Counted from the stretch's first letter, positions 8,391 through 19,733 are shown. The stretch: 64,000 nt of DNA from Kineosporia sp. R_H_3 (GCF_002198675.1 NZ_MWLL01000160.1:30730-94729), one strand, 5' to 3'. Notes: a model not told the origin generated them from the letters alone. Program-made: numbers and translations.

Positions 8391-8846
8391 TCAGTCCCGG
8401 GGGGCGCGCTGCGCGGGGGTCCGCACGGTGACCGACGGGTCGGACGACGCCCGCCGCACCTGGGACAGCGCGAGGGTGTCGGCCGCGGCGGGCTTGCGCT
8501 CCCGGCCGGCCCGCTCGACGGTGTCGACGAGCCCGGCGAGGGTGGTGAGCACCTGGTGCGGGGAGACGTCCGGCGGCAGGGTCACCCGGGTCTCGAGCCC
8601 CGGGCCCTCGACGACGAGGCGGGTCGTGGCGGTCGGCGGCCGCCGGAAGACGCAGAGGCAGATGGCCTGCGCCAGCGTCGGGAGCTGGTCCTTGAGGTCC
8701 CTCGTCGACGAGACGCCGGTGACGACGTCGAGGCCGTCGATGCTCACCGTCAGGGTCACGCTGTCGCTCGGGACGGCGGGGACCAGGTCCTCCTCGCGGA
8801 GCGCTGCGAGAACGTCGGATGGAACGTGGAGCTCAACTGAGGTCAC
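8391..8846 (-). CDS. Small protein of unknown function
   Basis: A 151-residue protein that I do not recognise with confidence. It begins TSVELHVPSDVLAAL, then alternates strands and helices (SVTLTVSIDGLDVVTGV, a helix DLKDQLPTLAQAICLCVF, strand TTRLVVEGPG) and ends in a charged Ala/Arg-rich tail. The strand-helix-strand core faintly resembles small actinobacterial effector-associated constant components, but no effector gene is adjacent. There is no signal peptide or membrane segment. The start is a GTG with GGAG 8 bases upstream. A strong hairpin follows it, so it is probably monocistronic. Confidence 0.7.
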   Translation of the reverse strand: MTSVELHVPSDVLAALREEDLVPAVPSDSVTLTVSIDGLDVVTGVSSTRDLKDQLPTLAQAICLCVFRRPPTATTRLVVEGPGLETRVTLPPDVSPHQVLTTLAGLVDTVERAGRERKPAAADTLALSQVRRASSDPSVTVRTPAQRAPRD

Positions 8847-9145
8847 GACACGACTCCGTCGTCATGGGGCTAATTGCCAGCGAAATGGGCTGACCGGAAG
8901 ATAACGACGGACACTACAAGTAGTTGGCGGGTATTTACCCTCAGTAACACGGTGAGATCCCCCGAACACCTGAGGTCGTGTGCGCAATCCGACACGCCGC
9001 ACTGTCGGCGACGAGTCTTCTGAGTCTCTCGGGACTGTCGGGGCGCTTGTGGTGAAAGGGGCTGCTGCGGCGACAGAGCGTGAGACCGGGGCGGTCGGTC
9101 GATCCCCGACGGGTCGCGGCGTCCCTCGCGCGGGTGCGGGCAGCC
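8847..9145. other. Intergenic region, promoter of the small gene
   Basis: About 300 bases without a gene. The part nearest the small gene (8870-8960) is less GC-rich and probably holds its promoter: reading the minus strand, TTATCT at 8895-8900 and TAAATA at 8931-8936 are possible -10 boxes. No strong hairpin, repeat or RNA gene was seen. Confidence 0.3.
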
Positions 9146-9730
9146 CTAGCGGGAGTCCTGGACGCGGTCGTCCGACCGCGGCGCGAACCACTCGTCCCGC
9201 AGCTCGACGGCCTCGGCCGGTGCGGCGTCCCACGGCCCCGGCATGGCCACGGCGGTCCCGCCGGACGCCAGCTCGACCCCGGTCCCGCCGTCCGGCCGGC
9301 CGCACACGCACGCGGCGGCGTACGCCCAGCCCGGTGCCAGCTCCCAGCGGGCCCAGATCCCGGCGCGGCCGGCGTCGTAGGACGCGCCCCAGGAGTCGGC
9401 GACGGCCGCGACGATCTGCAGGCCCCGGCCGCCGGAGCGTTCCCACTCGTCCGGCCCGGCCGCCGTCGCCGCCCGCAGCGCGCGGCGGGGCGGACCGGTC
9501 CCGGCGTCGCTGACGAGGATCTCGAGGGTCCCCGAGTCCACCGTGATCCGGCACGCGGCGTCGCCCGGGGAGTGCACGAGCGCGTTCGTCACGAGCTCGT
9601 TGAGCACGAGCAGCGCCCTGTCCAGCTCGCCGTCGAGATCCCATCGGCGGAGCACCTCGGCGGCCCACCGCCGGGTCAGGCGCGGCGACTGCGGATCGGC
9701 GACGAGGTCGCGTCGTGCCACGCGGCACAC
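9146..9730 (-). CDS. ATP-binding protein, RsbW-like GHKL anti-sigma kinase type
   Basis: A 194-residue single-domain GHKL ATPase. It shows the N-box ALLVLNELVTNALVHSPG (about 40-57), the Asp of VSDAGTGPP (about 74-82) and the G-box SGGRGLQIVAAVADSWG (about 98-114). This class (HATPase_c_2) includes the anti-sigma factors RsbW and SpoIIAB and many uncharacterised actinobacterial regulators. The C-terminal ~70 residues, with an AACVCG cysteine pair, are variable. The start is a GTG with GAGGA 12 bases upstream. Together with the two PP2C phosphatases in the window it points to partner-switching signalling, but no partner is adjacent. Confidence 0.82.
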   Translation of the reverse strand: MCRVARRDLVADPQSPRLTRRWAAEVLRRWDLDGELDRALLVLNELVTNALVHSPGDAACRITVDSGTLEILVSDAGTGPPRRALRAATAAGPDEWERSGGRGLQIVAAVADSWGASYDAGRAGIWARWELAPGWAYAAACVCGRPDGGTGVELASGGTAVAMPGPWDAAPAEAVELRDEWFAPRSDDRVQDSR

Positions 9731-9851
9731 GGCCGCATCACATCCTCTCGGGCCGGCCTGTCGGTCGTTCGGTCGTGCCGGACCAATGCACCCCGGAACG
9801 GTCCTTCGCGCATCTCGGGCGGTCCCCCCGGGCGCCCGGGCAGCGACCGGG

Positions 9852-10529
9852 TCAGGGGACGAACCGGTACCCGAGCCCCGGGTCGGTCACGAGGTGCCGC
9901 GGGTTCGACGGGTCGTCCTCGAGCCGGTCGCGCAGCTGCTTCATGTACTGGCGCAGGTAGTGCGTCTGCTTCTCGTACGTCGGCCCCCAGACCTCGCGGA
10001 GCAGCGTCCGCTGGCCGACGAGACGGCCGGGGCTGCGCACGAGCATCTCCAGCAGCCCCCACTGGGTCGGTGTGAGGTGGACGGTGGTCCCGTCGTCCGC
10101 GCGGGCGGTCCGGTCCTCGACGTCGACGGTGAACCGGCCGAGCCGCACCGGATCGGCCGGCAGGCTCGGTGCGTGCCGCCGGGCGACGGCCCGCAGCCGG
10201 GCGAGCAGCTCCTCGACGTCGAACGGCTTGGTCACGTAGTCGTCGGCCCCGGCGTCGAGCGCCGCGACCTTCTGCCGGGCGTCGAGCCGGCCGGACAGCA
10301 CGAGGATCGGCACCGGTGACCAGCCGCGCAGCGAGCGGACGACGTCGACGCCGTCGACGTCCGGGAGCCCGAGGTCGAGGACGACGACGTCCGGGTGCTC
10401 CGCGGGGACGGCGGCCAGCCCGCCCCGGCCGTCCGCGGCGGAGACGACCTCGTAGCCGCGCGCCCGCAGCAGGATCGCCAGCGTGCGCCGCAGGGCCGGC
10501 TCGTCGTCGACGACGAGCACCTTCGTCAT
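9852..10529 (-). CDS. kdpE: KdpE-type OmpR-family response regulator
   Basis: A 225-residue response regulator: receiver domain 1-115 with acidic pocket D8/D9, phosphoacceptor D52 ([10 protein letters not shown]) and Lys of DDYVTKPF. A winged-helix OmpR/PhoB DNA-binding domain follows (about 130-225; [20 protein letters not shown] and [17 protein letters not shown]). The [11 protein letters not shown] run and pairing with a KdpD identify it as KdpE. Its ATG overlaps the kdpD stop by four bases. KdpE classically activates kdpFABC under potassium limitation, but no kdpFABC is in the window. The divergent permease at 13208 is a possible target. Confidence 0.94.
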   Translation of the reverse strand: MTKVLVVDDEPALRRTLAILLRARGYEVVSAADGRGGLAAVPAEHPDVVVLDLGLPDVDGVDVVRSLRGWSPVPILVLSGRLDARQKVAALDAGADDYVTKPFDVEELLARLRAVARRHAPSLPADPVRLGRFTVDVEDRTARADDGTTVHLTPTQWGLLEMLVRSPGRLVGQRTLLREVWGPTYEKQTHYLRQYMKQLRDRLEDDPSNPRHLVTDPGLGYRFVP

Positions 10530-13093
10530 GCCGGGCTCCCGGTGGTCGTGATGGCGTCGGCGGCCGGGAGCGGCTCCCGGACGGCGGGCAGGGTCACGGT
10601 CATCGTCAGCCCGCCGCCCGGGGTGTGCTCCGGGGTCAGGCTGCCACCGAACGCCTCGACGAGCCCGCGGGACAGGGCCAGCCCGAGGCCCACGCCGGTG
10701 CCCGCGTCGGTGTCGCCGAGCCGCTGGAACGGCAGGAAGATCCGGTCCCACTCGGTGCTCGGGACCCCGGGCCCGGAGTCGACGACGCGGATCTGCACCT
10801 CGCCGCCGTGCTCGCTCGCGCGCACGACGGGCGGCGCCCCCGGCGGGCTGTGCCGCAGGGCGTTGGCGAGGAGGTTCACGAGGACCCGCTCGAGGAGCGC
10901 GGGGTCGACCGTGACCGCCGGGACCCCGTCGGCCACCCGGACGGCGACCTCGCGACCGGCCGGTCCGAGGTCGTCGAGCACCTGCGGCAGCACGTCGGCG
11001 AGGTCGACGACCTCGAGGGTCATCGCGAGCGCCCCGGCCTGGAGCCGGCTCATGTCGAGGAGGTTCTCGACGAGCCGGCCGAGCCGCGCGAGGGAGGAGC
11101 CGGCGTCGTCGAGCAGCGTCGTCCGGTCGGCGTCGTCGAGCATGCCGCCGTGCGTCCGCAGCGTCTCGACCGCGGTCGTCGCCGTCGCGAGCGGGGTGCG
11201 CAGGTCGTGGCTCACGGCGTCGAGCAGGGCGGTGCGCAGCCGGTCGATCTCGGCGAGCGGCCCGGCCTGCGCCGCCCGGGCGGCGAGCCGTTCCTGGGTC
11301 AGCGCGACGGCGGCCTGCGCGGCGAACGCCTCGACGAGCCGGCGGTCCGCGGCGTCGAGCGGGCGCCCGGTGAGCGCGAGCGAGAGGTCGGCGTCGGGGC
11401 CGGGGACGGTCACCTCGACGTCGCCGTCCGCGGGCCGGGTCGCGGGCCGGTCGCCGACGGCCGTGACGACCTGCCAGGCGTCGGGGTCGGCGGCGCCGCG
11501 GCCGACCCGCTCGAGGAGCGTCACGCCGGTGAGCCCGAACGTCTCCCGGAGCTGGTCGAGCAGCGCCGGCAGCGGCCGGCTGCCGCGCAGCACGCTGCCC
11601 GCGAGGGTGGACAGGGTCTCGGCCTCGGCCCGCGCCCGGGCCGCCTCGGTCGTCCGCCGGGCGGCGAGGTCGACGACGGTCGCCACGGCGAGCGCCACGA
11701 CGAGGAAGACCGACAGGGCGAGGACGTTCTCCCGCTCCGCGATGGTGAACAGCCCCACCGGCGGGGTGAAGAAGAAGTTGAGCAGGCCGAAGGCGCCCAG
11801 CGCCGCGAGCACGGCGGGGCGCCGTCCGCCGACGAGCGCGACGGCGACGACGGCCGCCAGCATGACGAGGATGTCGCTCGGCAGCGACAACGTGCCGCCG
11901 AGCGCGAGCAGCCCGGCCGTCAGCAGCGGCAGCCCGAGCAGGGTGAGCGCGTACCCGGCGGCCCGGCGGCGCCCGGAGAGGGCGCTGCGCCGTCCCGGGT
12001 CCGGCCGGGCGCCGGACGTCGCCTCGTGGGTCACGAGGTGGACGTCGATCGTGCCCGAGCGGGCGGTCGTCGTCGCGACCGTCCCGGGCGAGAGCAGGTG
12101 CGCGAGGCGGCCGCGGCGGCTGGCCCCGAGGACGAGCTGGGTCGCGTTGACGCCGCGGGCGAAGTCGAGCAGGGCGGTCGGCACGTCCCCGCCGACGACC
12201 TGGTGGTACGTCCCCCCGACGGCCTCGACGAGCAGGCGCTGCCGGGCGAGGTGCGCCGGGTCTGCGCCGGCCAGGCCGTCGTTGCGGGCGACGTGGACGG
12301 CGAGCAGGTCCGCCCCCTTGCTCCGGTCGGCGATCCGGGCCGCCCGCCGCACGAGGGTCTCGCCCTCGGGGCCGCCCGTCAGGGCGACGACGACCCGTTC
12401 CCTGGCTTCCCAGGTGGTGTCGATGGAGTGCGCCGCGCGGTACCGGTCGAGCTCGTCGTCGACCTTGTCGGCGACCCAGAGCAGGGCGAGCTCGCGCAGC
12501 GCGGCGAGGTTCCCCACCCGGAAGTACGTGCCGAGCGCGGCGTCGACCCGGTCGGCCGGGTACACGTTGCCGTGCGCCATCCGGCGGCGCAGCGCCTCGG
12601 GCGTGGAGTCGACGAGCTCGATCTGCTCGGCGGCCCGGACGACGGCGTCCGGGACCGTCTCGCGCTGGGTGGTGCCGGTGATCTGCCGGACGACGTCGTT
12701 GAGCGACTCCAGGTGCTGCACGTTGAGCGTCGTGATGACGGTGATCCCGGCGTCGAGGAGCAGCTCGACGTCCTGCCATCGCTTGGCGTTGCGCGAGCCG
12801 GGCACGTTCGTGTGCGCGAGCTCGTCGACGAGCGCGACCTGCGGGCGCCGGGCGAGGACGGCGTCGACGTCCATCTCGGTGAACGTCACCCCGCGGTGCA
12901 CGAGGGTGCGCCGCGGCACGAGGTCGAGCCCGTCGACGAGCGCCGCGGTCTGCGCCCGGCCGTGGGTCTCGACGAGGGCGACGACGACGTCGGTGCCGCG
13001 TTCCGCCCGCCGGTGCCCCTCCTCGAGCATGCGGTACGTCTTGCCGACGCCAGGCGCGGCGCCGAGGTAGACGCGCAGCTCTCCGCTGGTCAT
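10526..13093 (-). CDS. kdpD: KdpD-type sensor histidine kinase
   Basis: An 855-residue membrane sensor kinase. The N-terminal KdpD domain has Walker [10 protein letters not shown] (about 9-17) and [12 protein letters not shown] universal-stress-like domain follows (about 240-365). Four membrane helices of the DUF4118 type lie near 385-490, then a GAF-like linker, HisKA with H629 in [12 protein letters not shown], and a HATPase domain ([37 protein letters not shown]). It senses potassium limitation or ionic stress and phosphorylates KdpE. I prefer ATG 13093; a GTG five codons upstream is possible. It is divergent from the permease, with 114 bases between starts. Confidence 0.94.
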   Translation of the reverse strand: MTSGELRVYLGAAPGVGKTYRMLEEGHRRAERGTDVVVALVETHGRAQTAALVDGLDLVPRRTLVHRGVTFTEMDVDAVLARRPQVALVDELAHTNVPGSRNAKRWQDVELLLDAGITVITTLNVQHLESLNDVVRQITGTTQRETVPDAVVRAAEQIELVDSTPEALRRRMAHGNVYPADRVDAALGTYFRVGNLAALRELALLWVADKVDDELDRYRAAHSIDTTWEARERVVVALTGGPEGETLVRRAARIADRSKGADLLAVHVARNDGLAGADPAHLARQRLLVEAVGGTYHQVVGGDVPTALLDFARGVNATQLVLGASRRGRLAHLLSPGTVATTTARSGTIDVHLVTHEATSGARPDPGRRSALSGRRRAAGYALTLLGLPLLTAGLLALGGTLSLPSDILVMLAAVVAVALVGGRRPAVLAALGAFGLLNFFFTPPVGLFTIAERENVLALSVFLVVALAVATVVDLAARRTTEAARARAEAETLSTLAGSVLRGSRPLPALLDQLRETFGLTGVTLLERVGRGAADPDAWQVVTAVGDRPATRPADGDVEVTVPGPDADLSLALTGRPLDAADRRLVEAFAAQAAVALTQERLAARAAQAGPLAEIDRLRTALLDAVSHDLRTPLATATTAVETLRTHGGMLDDADRTTLLDDAGSSLARLGRLVENLLDMSRLQAGALAMTLEVVDLADVLPQVLDDLGPAGREVAVRVADGVPAVTVDPALLERVLVNLLANALRHSPPGAPPVVRASEHGGEVQIRVVDSGPGVPSTEWDRIFLPFQRLGDTDAGTGVGLGLALSRGLVEAFGGSLTPEHTPGGGLTMTVTLPAVREPLPAADAITTTGSPA

Positions 13094-13195
13094 GGCAGCA
13101 GTCTCCACCCCTGCGATCGCGCCGCCTCCGCGATTTCTACGCGATCCCTACGCCGGACGTCACCCCGGTCACAGCGCCGGCTGACCCCGCGTGCC

Positions 13196-13207
13196 TACCG
13201 TCGGGAC

Positions 13208-13208
<1 letters not shown>
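13196..13208 (+). promoter_or_regulatory. -10 box of a leaderless start, permease gene
   Basis: TACCGT (13196-13201) is followed by exactly six bases and the GTG at 13208. A transcript starting about 7 bases after the -10 would begin at the start codon. There is no Shine-Dalgarno. The same spacing recurs at 22819, 25079 and 29130. Confidence 0.55.
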
Positions 13209-15142
<1,934 letters not shown>

Positions 15143-15191
15143 GCGCGAGGACCAGGGGCACCTGCCCGGCGGGTGTGCTAGTCAGTCTGTC

Positions 15192-15226
15192 TTGCTACCG
15201 GACCTCTAGGTAGGTAGCCTGCCTAG
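15192..15226 (+). promoter_or_regulatory. padR promoter with overlapping operator dyads
   Basis: TTGCTA (15192-15197), a 17-base spacer and TAGCCT (15215-15220) form a good promoter, with the ATG only 8 bases later. The 9-3-9 dyad CTAGGTAGG/CCTGCCTAG (15206-15214, 15218-15226; one mismatch) covers the -10 and the leader. A second dyad, GCTACC (15194-15199)/GGTAGC (15213-15218), interlocks with it. This is the usual position for autorepression by PadR. Confidence 0.7.
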
Positions 15227-15228
15227 CC

Positions 15229-15594
15229 ATGTCGGACGTGACGAAGGGCTTCCCCGGCCCGCTGCTCCACGGCTTCCTCGACCTGTGCCTGCTCGGGCTG
15301 CTCGTCGCGGAGCGGGACTACGGGTACGGGCTCGGCCAACGGCTCGGTGCCGCGGGGTTCGGCGAGGTCCCCGGCGGCACCCTCTACCCGGCGCTCCTGC
15401 GGCTCGAGCGGGGCGGGCTCGTCGAGGTCGCCTGGGAGGCCTCCGACAGCGGTCCCCGGCGCAAGTACTACGCCGTGACCCCGGCCGGGCGCGAGGCCTT
15501 CCAGGAGCAGGCCGACCGCTGGGCCGCGTTCAGCCGCAGCGTCGACACCGTTGTGGCACAGGCGGTCCCGGCCGCACCGGGGCGGTCCGCGTGA
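15229..15594 (+). CDS. PadR-family transcriptional regulator
   Basis: A 121-residue PadR regulator: winged helix with LHGFLDLCLLGLLVAERDYGYGL, the family signature VPGGTLYPALLRLERGGLVEV (about 45-65) and the wing PRRKYYAVTPAGREAF. A short dimerisation helix ends the protein, as in subfamily 1. It is the first gene of a cluster with the ABC exporter; the ATPase GTG overlaps its stop by four bases. PadR proteins usually repress an adjacent transporter and are released by its substrate. The operator dyads in front fit this. Confidence 0.9.
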   Translation: MSDVTKGFPGPLLHGFLDLCLLGLLVAERDYGYGLGQRLGAAGFGEVPGGTLYPALLRLERGGLVEVAWEASDSGPRRKYYAVTPAGREAFQEQADRWAAFSRSVDTVVAQAVPAAPGRSA

Positions 15595-16433
15595 GCGCCG
15601 CGGTGCACTGGGAGACCGACCTCGCGCGGGCGCTCGTCGCGCTCGGCGTCGAGCCCGCGCAGGCCGCGCGGCTCGCGCAGGACAGCGTCGCCGAGGCCCG
15701 GGACGCCGCGGCGGCACCCCCGGACCTCTACGGCCCGGCGACGGTCTACGCGCGCACCCTGGCCGGTGCGCTGCGCGGTCCGGGCCCGGACGACGCGGCA
15801 ACGGCGGAGGCACCGGTCGCACCGCGGGGGCCGGTCGTCCTGAGGCTGCGCGGTGTCGGCAAGCGGTACCGGCGCCGCGTCGTCCTCGACGGGGTCGACC
15901 TCGAGCTGCGGGCCGGCGAGGTCGCCGCCGTCGTGGGCGCCAACGGCTCGGGCAAGTCGACGCTGCTGCGGATCTGCGCCGGCCTGACGCGGGCGTCGTC
16001 CGGCCGGGTCGAGCGCGTCGGCGCCGTCGGCTACGTGCCCCAGGAGGGCGGCGTCGTCGGTCAGCTCACCCCGGCCGAGCACTTCGAGCTGCTCGGGGCC
16101 GCGGCCGGGATCGGGGCCGGCCGGGCCCGGTCGACGGGCGGGCACCTCGCGACCCGGCTCTCGTGGCGGCCGGACCCCCGCCTCGTCGCGGAACGGCTCT
16201 CGGGCGGCACCCGGCAGAAGCTCAACCTCGTGCTCGGTGAGCTGCACGCGCCGGACCTGCTGCTCCTCGACGAGCCGTACCAGGGGTTCGACCAGGGCTC
16301 CTACGTCGACTTCTGGGAGCAGGTCTACACCTGGCGGGACGCCGGGAAGGCGGTGCTCGTCGTGACCCACCTGCTCCACGAGCTGGACCGGGTCGACCAC
16401 GTCGTCGACCTCGGCACCGGAGACCCGCGGTGA
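15591..16433 (+). CDS. ABC transporter ATPase with N-terminal HAAS-like helical domain
   Basis: A 280-residue ABC ATPase. Residues 1-62 form an all-helical domain (DLARALVALGVEPAQAARLAQ, ending LYGPATVYARTLAGAL). This resembles the HAAS-type helical domain often encoded beside PadR genes, usually attached to membrane segments. The nucleotide-binding domain follows: Walker A GANGSGKST near 120, a short alpha region, signature LSGGTRQK near 204 and Walker B LLLLDEPYQGFD near 222, with VVTHLLHEL. It pairs with the permease at 16430, which it overlaps by four bases. The exported substrate is unknown. Confidence 0.85.
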   Translation: MSAAVHWETDLARALVALGVEPAQAARLAQDSVAEARDAAAAPPDLYGPATVYARTLAGALRGPGPDDAATAEAPVAPRGPVVLRLRGVGKRYRRRVVLDGVDLELRAGEVAAVVGANGSGKSTLLRICAGLTRASSGRVERVGAVGYVPQEGGVVGQLTPAEHFELLGAAAGIGAGRARSTGGHLATRLSWRPDPRLVAERLSGGTRQKLNLVLGELHAPDLLLLDEPYQGFDQGSYVDFWEQVYTWRDAGKAVLVVTHLLHELDRVDHVVDLGTGDPR

Positions 16434-17158
16434 GCCGGCCGATCCGCGCGCTCGGCGTCGTCGCCCGGCTCACGGTCCGCGAGGTGCTGCGCCGCCGGAC
16501 GGTCGTGGCGCTCGTCGTCCTGCTCCCGCTGGCCTTCTACACGGCGCGCCGCGACCTCCAGGGGCAGTCGATCCGGATGCTCGCCCTGGGCCTGGGCTGG
16601 GCGGTGTCGACGCTGGCCCTCTTCACCGCCTCGGCGGCGCGGTCGTTCGACCTGCGGCTACGGCTCACCGGCATTGCCCGGCCGGTGCCGGGTCTCGGCC
16701 GACAGGTCGCGATGACCGGGTGCGGGCTCGTCCTCGCGGCCGGGTACGCCGTCCTCGTCGCCCTCGACCAGGACGTGCGGCGGCCCTGGGCGGTCGTCCT
16801 GCTGCTCGTGACGACGGTCCTCGTCGCGGCGCCGCTCGGTGCCGTCGTCGCGACCGTGCTGCCGCGCGAGCTCGAGGGCGCGCTCGCGCTGCTCATCGTG
16901 CTGGCGACGCAGATGCTCGCCGACCCGGCGGGGAACCTCGCGAAGGTGCTGCCGTTCTGGTCGACGCGGGAGATCGGCACGTACGCGATCGACGGCACCG
17001 ACGGCGGCTACCTCGCCCGCGGGCTCACCCACTTCGCCGTGACCTGGCTGCTGCTCACGGGTCTGGCCGTGCTGGCGGCGGGGGTCCGGCTGCGGCTCGT
17101 GCGGCTGCCCGCACCGGTCGCGGACGACGTCACGCGAGCGGGTGCAGGTCCGTGGTGA
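16430..17158 (+). CDS. ABC transporter permease, ABC-2 type
   Basis: A 242-residue integral membrane protein with about six helices (for example VVALVVLLPLAFYTA, MLALGLGWAVSTLALFTA, WAVVLLLVTTVLVAAPLGA and WLLLTGLAVLAAG). Its GTG overlaps the ATPase stop by four bases, so it is the membrane half of the exporter. The extracytoplasmic stretch WSTREIGTYAIDGTDGGYL is unremarkable. Its last 29 bases overlap the 3' end of the convergent gene at 17130. No family-specific substrate signal was found. Confidence 0.82.
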   Translation: MSRPIRALGVVARLTVREVLRRRTVVALVVLLPLAFYTARRDLQGQSIRMLALGLGWAVSTLALFTASAARSFDLRLRLTGIARPVPGLGRQVAMTGCGLVLAAGYAVLVALDQDVRRPWAVVLLLVTTVLVAAPLGAVVATVLPRELEGALALLIVLATQMLADPAGNLAKVLPFWSTREIGTYAIDGTDGGYLARGLTHFAVTWLLLTGLAVLAAGVRLRLVRLPAPVADDVTRAGAGPW

Positions 17159-19232
17159 AGCCGGTGCCGAACACCTGGCGCGACCGCAGTCCCGTCCCGG
17201 TGCCGGGGTAGCGCAGCAGCCGCCCGGTCGCGACGTCGACGGCCAGCAGGTCGTTCCGGCCGTCGCGGTCGACGTCGCCGGCCCCGACGAGGTCCCGCAT
17301 CGCGTCCCAGCCCGAGGCGCCGATCCGGACCCGCGGCCGGAACCCCGCGGTGGTCCCGGATCCCTTGCCGCGGTAGAGGAACAGCTCGCCCGTGGCGTTC
17401 TTCCGGGCCACCAGGTCCGGGTGCCCGTCCCGGTCGAGGTCGCCGACGCCGGCCAGCTCGCCCATCGACGCCCAGGTCAGGCCGACGAGCCGGCGCGCCC
17501 CGAGGGACGTCCCCCGGCCCGGCACGAGGTAGAGCCGCCCGGTGGCCTTCTCGATCGCCACGAGGTCGCGGTACCCGTCGCCGTCGAGGTCGCCGACCCC
17601 GGTGATCTCGCGCATCCCCGCCCAGCGCGGCCCGCCGATCTGCACCGGTGCGCGCAGCGCCGTCCCGGTGCCGCGGAACAGCAGGAGTCGGCCCGACGTC
17701 CGCGAGCGGGCGACGACGTCGTCGTAGCCGTCACGGTCGAGGTCGCCGACCCGGGTCGTCGCGTCGTAGCGGCCCCAGCCGGTCGCGAGCGTCCGCCGGA
17801 CGGCGGCGTGCAGGCCGTCGCCGCGCACGAGCAGGAGCCTGCCGGTGGACCGCTGCACGACGAGGACGTCGGCCTGCCCGTCCCGGTCGACGTCCCCCGT
17901 GGACGTCGGCGGTGCGAGCCGGTCGCGCACGTACAGCTCGCCCTCGATCGGCTCGTCGTCCCCGGGGGCCCACACCTTCTTCCACAGGCCCTCCGGGCTG
18001 AGGTTGGTCGAGAACGACGACTGGACCAGGGCCGTCCGGCCGTCGGCGCTGATCGAGCGGGACGTCCCGCCGTGGTTCGCGAGCTGCCCCGTCGAGGTCG
18101 CGGAGAGGAGGTCGAGGGCCCCGGTCCGCCGGTCCCGGACGAACGCATGGAAGTACCGGGCGGCTGGCTGTGACCCGGCCGGGCGCAGCGCCGTGTAGAT
18201 CGCGTCGAGGACGACGAACCGGCCGTCCGCGCTCATCGCGGTCGCCGAGCACTGCTGGGTGGGGTCGACGCGGCGGCAGACCTCGTCGGCGACCCCCGTG
18301 CGCCGGTCGACCACGGCGCCGCCGACGAGCACCAGCCTCCCGTCGGTGCTCAGCGCGACCGGTGGCCCGACGGCCGATCCGGAGGCCCCGCCGGTGGCCT
18401 CGACCCGCCGCGTCCGTGCCGCCGCCAGGTCGCGGACGTACACGCCGTTGGTGCTCGGGCCCGCCGGGTCGAGGTCCGTCCGGGCCGAGGTGAAGGCGAG
18501 CACGGACCCGTCGGGGCTGAGCACCGGGTGGTACGCGCCGTCGGCCAGCTGGGCGCCGTCGTCCGCCACGTCCGCGCGGACCGTCGTCCCCGCGGCGAGG
18601 TCCCGGACGAAGAGGTCGTGGCTGCCGTTCGTGTCGCCCGGCACGAGCGTGCTCGCCAGCGAGCGGAAGGCGACCCGGCGCCCGTCGGCGCTGACGGTGG
18701 CGTCCCCCGACCCCGCGTCCGCCTGCGCCCCGGACCCCGACACGCTCACCCGGGTCGTCGTCCTCGCGAGGACGTCGCGCAGGAACACGTCCCACGTGCC
18801 GTTCGTGTCGCCCGGGACGAGGTCGGCCGCCTCGGACTCGAAGGCGACGTACCGGCCGTCCGCGCTGATCGAGGGCCAGTAGGCGTGCCCGCGGGACGGC
18901 GTGCCCCGTGAGGTGCGGTTCACGAGGATCGTCCGGCCGGTGCGGCGGTCGAGCCGCAGGACGTCGAGCGTCCCGCTCGTGTCGCCGGGAGCGAGCACCG
19001 GGGACGCCGTCATGAACGCGACGTAGCGGCCGTCGCCGCTGATCGCGCCGCCGAGGCAGTCGGCGGTGGTGTGCACCCCGGTCGCGGACACGCACACGGG
19101 GACGGTCGACCCGACCGGGCCCGTCCAGGGCACTGCGACGGCGTCCGTCGCGGGCAGGGAACCGCCGGCGGCCGCCGCGACCGCGACGAGGAGGACGAAG
19201 GGGGCCCGGGCGCACCGGGACGGTCGGGACAT
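17130..19232 (-). CDS. Secreted protein with PD40-type propeller and FG-GAP/VCBS repeats
   Basis: A 700-residue exported protein with a signal peptide at 1-33 (ARAPFVLLVAVAAAAGG, cleavage near DAVA). Residues 60-430 hold repeated ISADGRYVAF/LSPDGSVLAF units typical of TolB/PD40-like propeller blades. Residues 450-695 hold five ~52-residue FG-GAP repeats, each with an EF-hand-like calcium motif: DVDRDGQADV, DLDRDGYDDV, DLDGDGYRDL, DLDRDGHPDL and DVDRDGRNDL. No catalytic residues or sortase motif are visible. It is probably an extracellular binding or structural protein. Its 3' end overlaps the convergent ABC permease by 29 bases. Confidence 0.85.
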   Translation of the reverse strand: MSRPSRCARAPFVLLVAVAAAAGGSLPATDAVAVPWTGPVGSTVPVCVSATGVHTTADCLGGAISGDGRYVAFMTASPVLAPGDTSGTLDVLRLDRRTGRTILVNRTSRGTPSRGHAYWPSISADGRYVAFESEAADLVPGDTNGTWDVFLRDVLARTTTRVSVSGSGAQADAGSGDATVSADGRRVAFRSLASTLVPGDTNGSHDLFVRDLAAGTTVRADVADDGAQLADGAYHPVLSPDGSVLAFTSARTDLDPAGPSTNGVYVRDLAAARTRRVEATGGASGSAVGPPVALSTDGRLVLVGGAVVDRRTGVADEVCRRVDPTQQCSATAMSADGRFVVLDAIYTALRPAGSQPAARYFHAFVRDRRTGALDLLSATSTGQLANHGGTSRSISADGRTALVQSSFSTNLSPEGLWKKVWAPGDDEPIEGELYVRDRLAPPTSTGDVDRDGQADVLVVQRSTGRLLLVRGDGLHAAVRRTLATGWGRYDATTRVGDLDRDGYDDVVARSRTSGRLLLFRGTGTALRAPVQIGGPRWAGMREITGVGDLDGDGYRDLVAIEKATGRLYLVPGRGTSLGARRLVGLTWASMGELAGVGDLDRDGHPDLVARKNATGELFLYRGKGSGTTAGFRPRVRIGASGWDAMRDLVGAGDVDRDGRNDLLAVDVATGRLLRYPGTGTGLRSRQVFGTGFTTDLHPLA

Positions 19233-19399
19233 GTCGAGCAGCTCCCCGTGCGACGAGCCGATCGAGCCCCCCGGCTCTCGTCACCAGGCATATCCCCGCC
19301 GCCGGGCGCCTCCCCGGGACCTTCCGCCCGCGAGCGGCTAGGGTCGCGAGCGCCCCGTCCCGTCCGCCCGCCCCGTCCGCGCCGTTGCTGAGGAGCCCC

Positions 19400-19714
19400 A
19401 TGTCCGTCGTCGTCGTCGCCACGATCACCCCGCAGCCCGGCCAGCACGAGGCGGTCCGGGCCGCCCTGCTCGAGGCGATCCCCGCGGTCCACGCCGAGGA
19501 CGGCTGCGAGCTCTACGCGTTGCACGAGAAGGACGACCGGCTCGTCATGATCGAGCAGTGGTCCAGCGCCGAGGCGCTCGCCGTCCACTCCAAGGGCGCC
19601 GCGCTCGCCGAGCTCGGCCCCAGGCTCGCCGGCAAGGTGACCGCCGCCCCGGAGGTCGTCGTCCTCACCGCCGTCCCGGCCGGCGACCCGGCCAAGGGCG
19701 TCGTCGTCTCCTGA
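19400..19714 (+). CDS. Antibiotic biosynthesis monooxygenase (ABM) domain protein
   Basis: A 104-residue protein with the dimeric alpha/beta-barrel ABM fold: [21 protein letters not shown], then [20 protein letters not shown], then an [12 protein letters not shown] helix. Family members include quinol monooxygenase YgiN, heme-degrading enzymes and many small stress proteins; the sequence does not fix a substrate. The start is ATG 19400 with AGGAG four bases upstream; an in-frame ATG 15 bases earlier has no ribosome site. TAGGGT at 19339-19344 is a possible -10. The sirtuin follows in the same direction. Confidence 0.88.
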   Translation: MSVVVVATITPQPGQHEAVRAALLEAIPAVHAEDGCELYALHEKDDRLVMIEQWSSAEALAVHSKGAALAELGPRLAGKVTAAPEVVVLTAVPAGDPAKGVVVS

Positions 19715-19733
19715 GGCGCGGGCCGCCCCACCC

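Noticed and set aside
5497-8904. 1135-codon plus-strand open frame opposite the dehydrogenase gene
   Set aside because: It has no recognisable motifs and repetitive acidic/Arg composition, and spans two minus-strand genes and a terminator. It is a mirror of real codons.
9827-9840. Palindrome CCCGGGCGCCCGGG after kdpE as a terminator
   Set aside because: It lacks a proper loop, has only a short stem once a loop is allowed, and such GC palindromes are common by chance here.
10169-13207. Plus-strand extension upstream of the permease, opposite kdpDE
   Set aside because: The frame is merely open on the opposite strand. The permease begins at 13208, where a -10 box and the family N-terminus are seen.
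13094-13207. Possible c-di-AMP (ydaO-type) riboswitch before the putative potassium permease
   Set aside because: The gap is only 114 bases, the start looks leaderless, and no conserved riboswitch pattern was seen.
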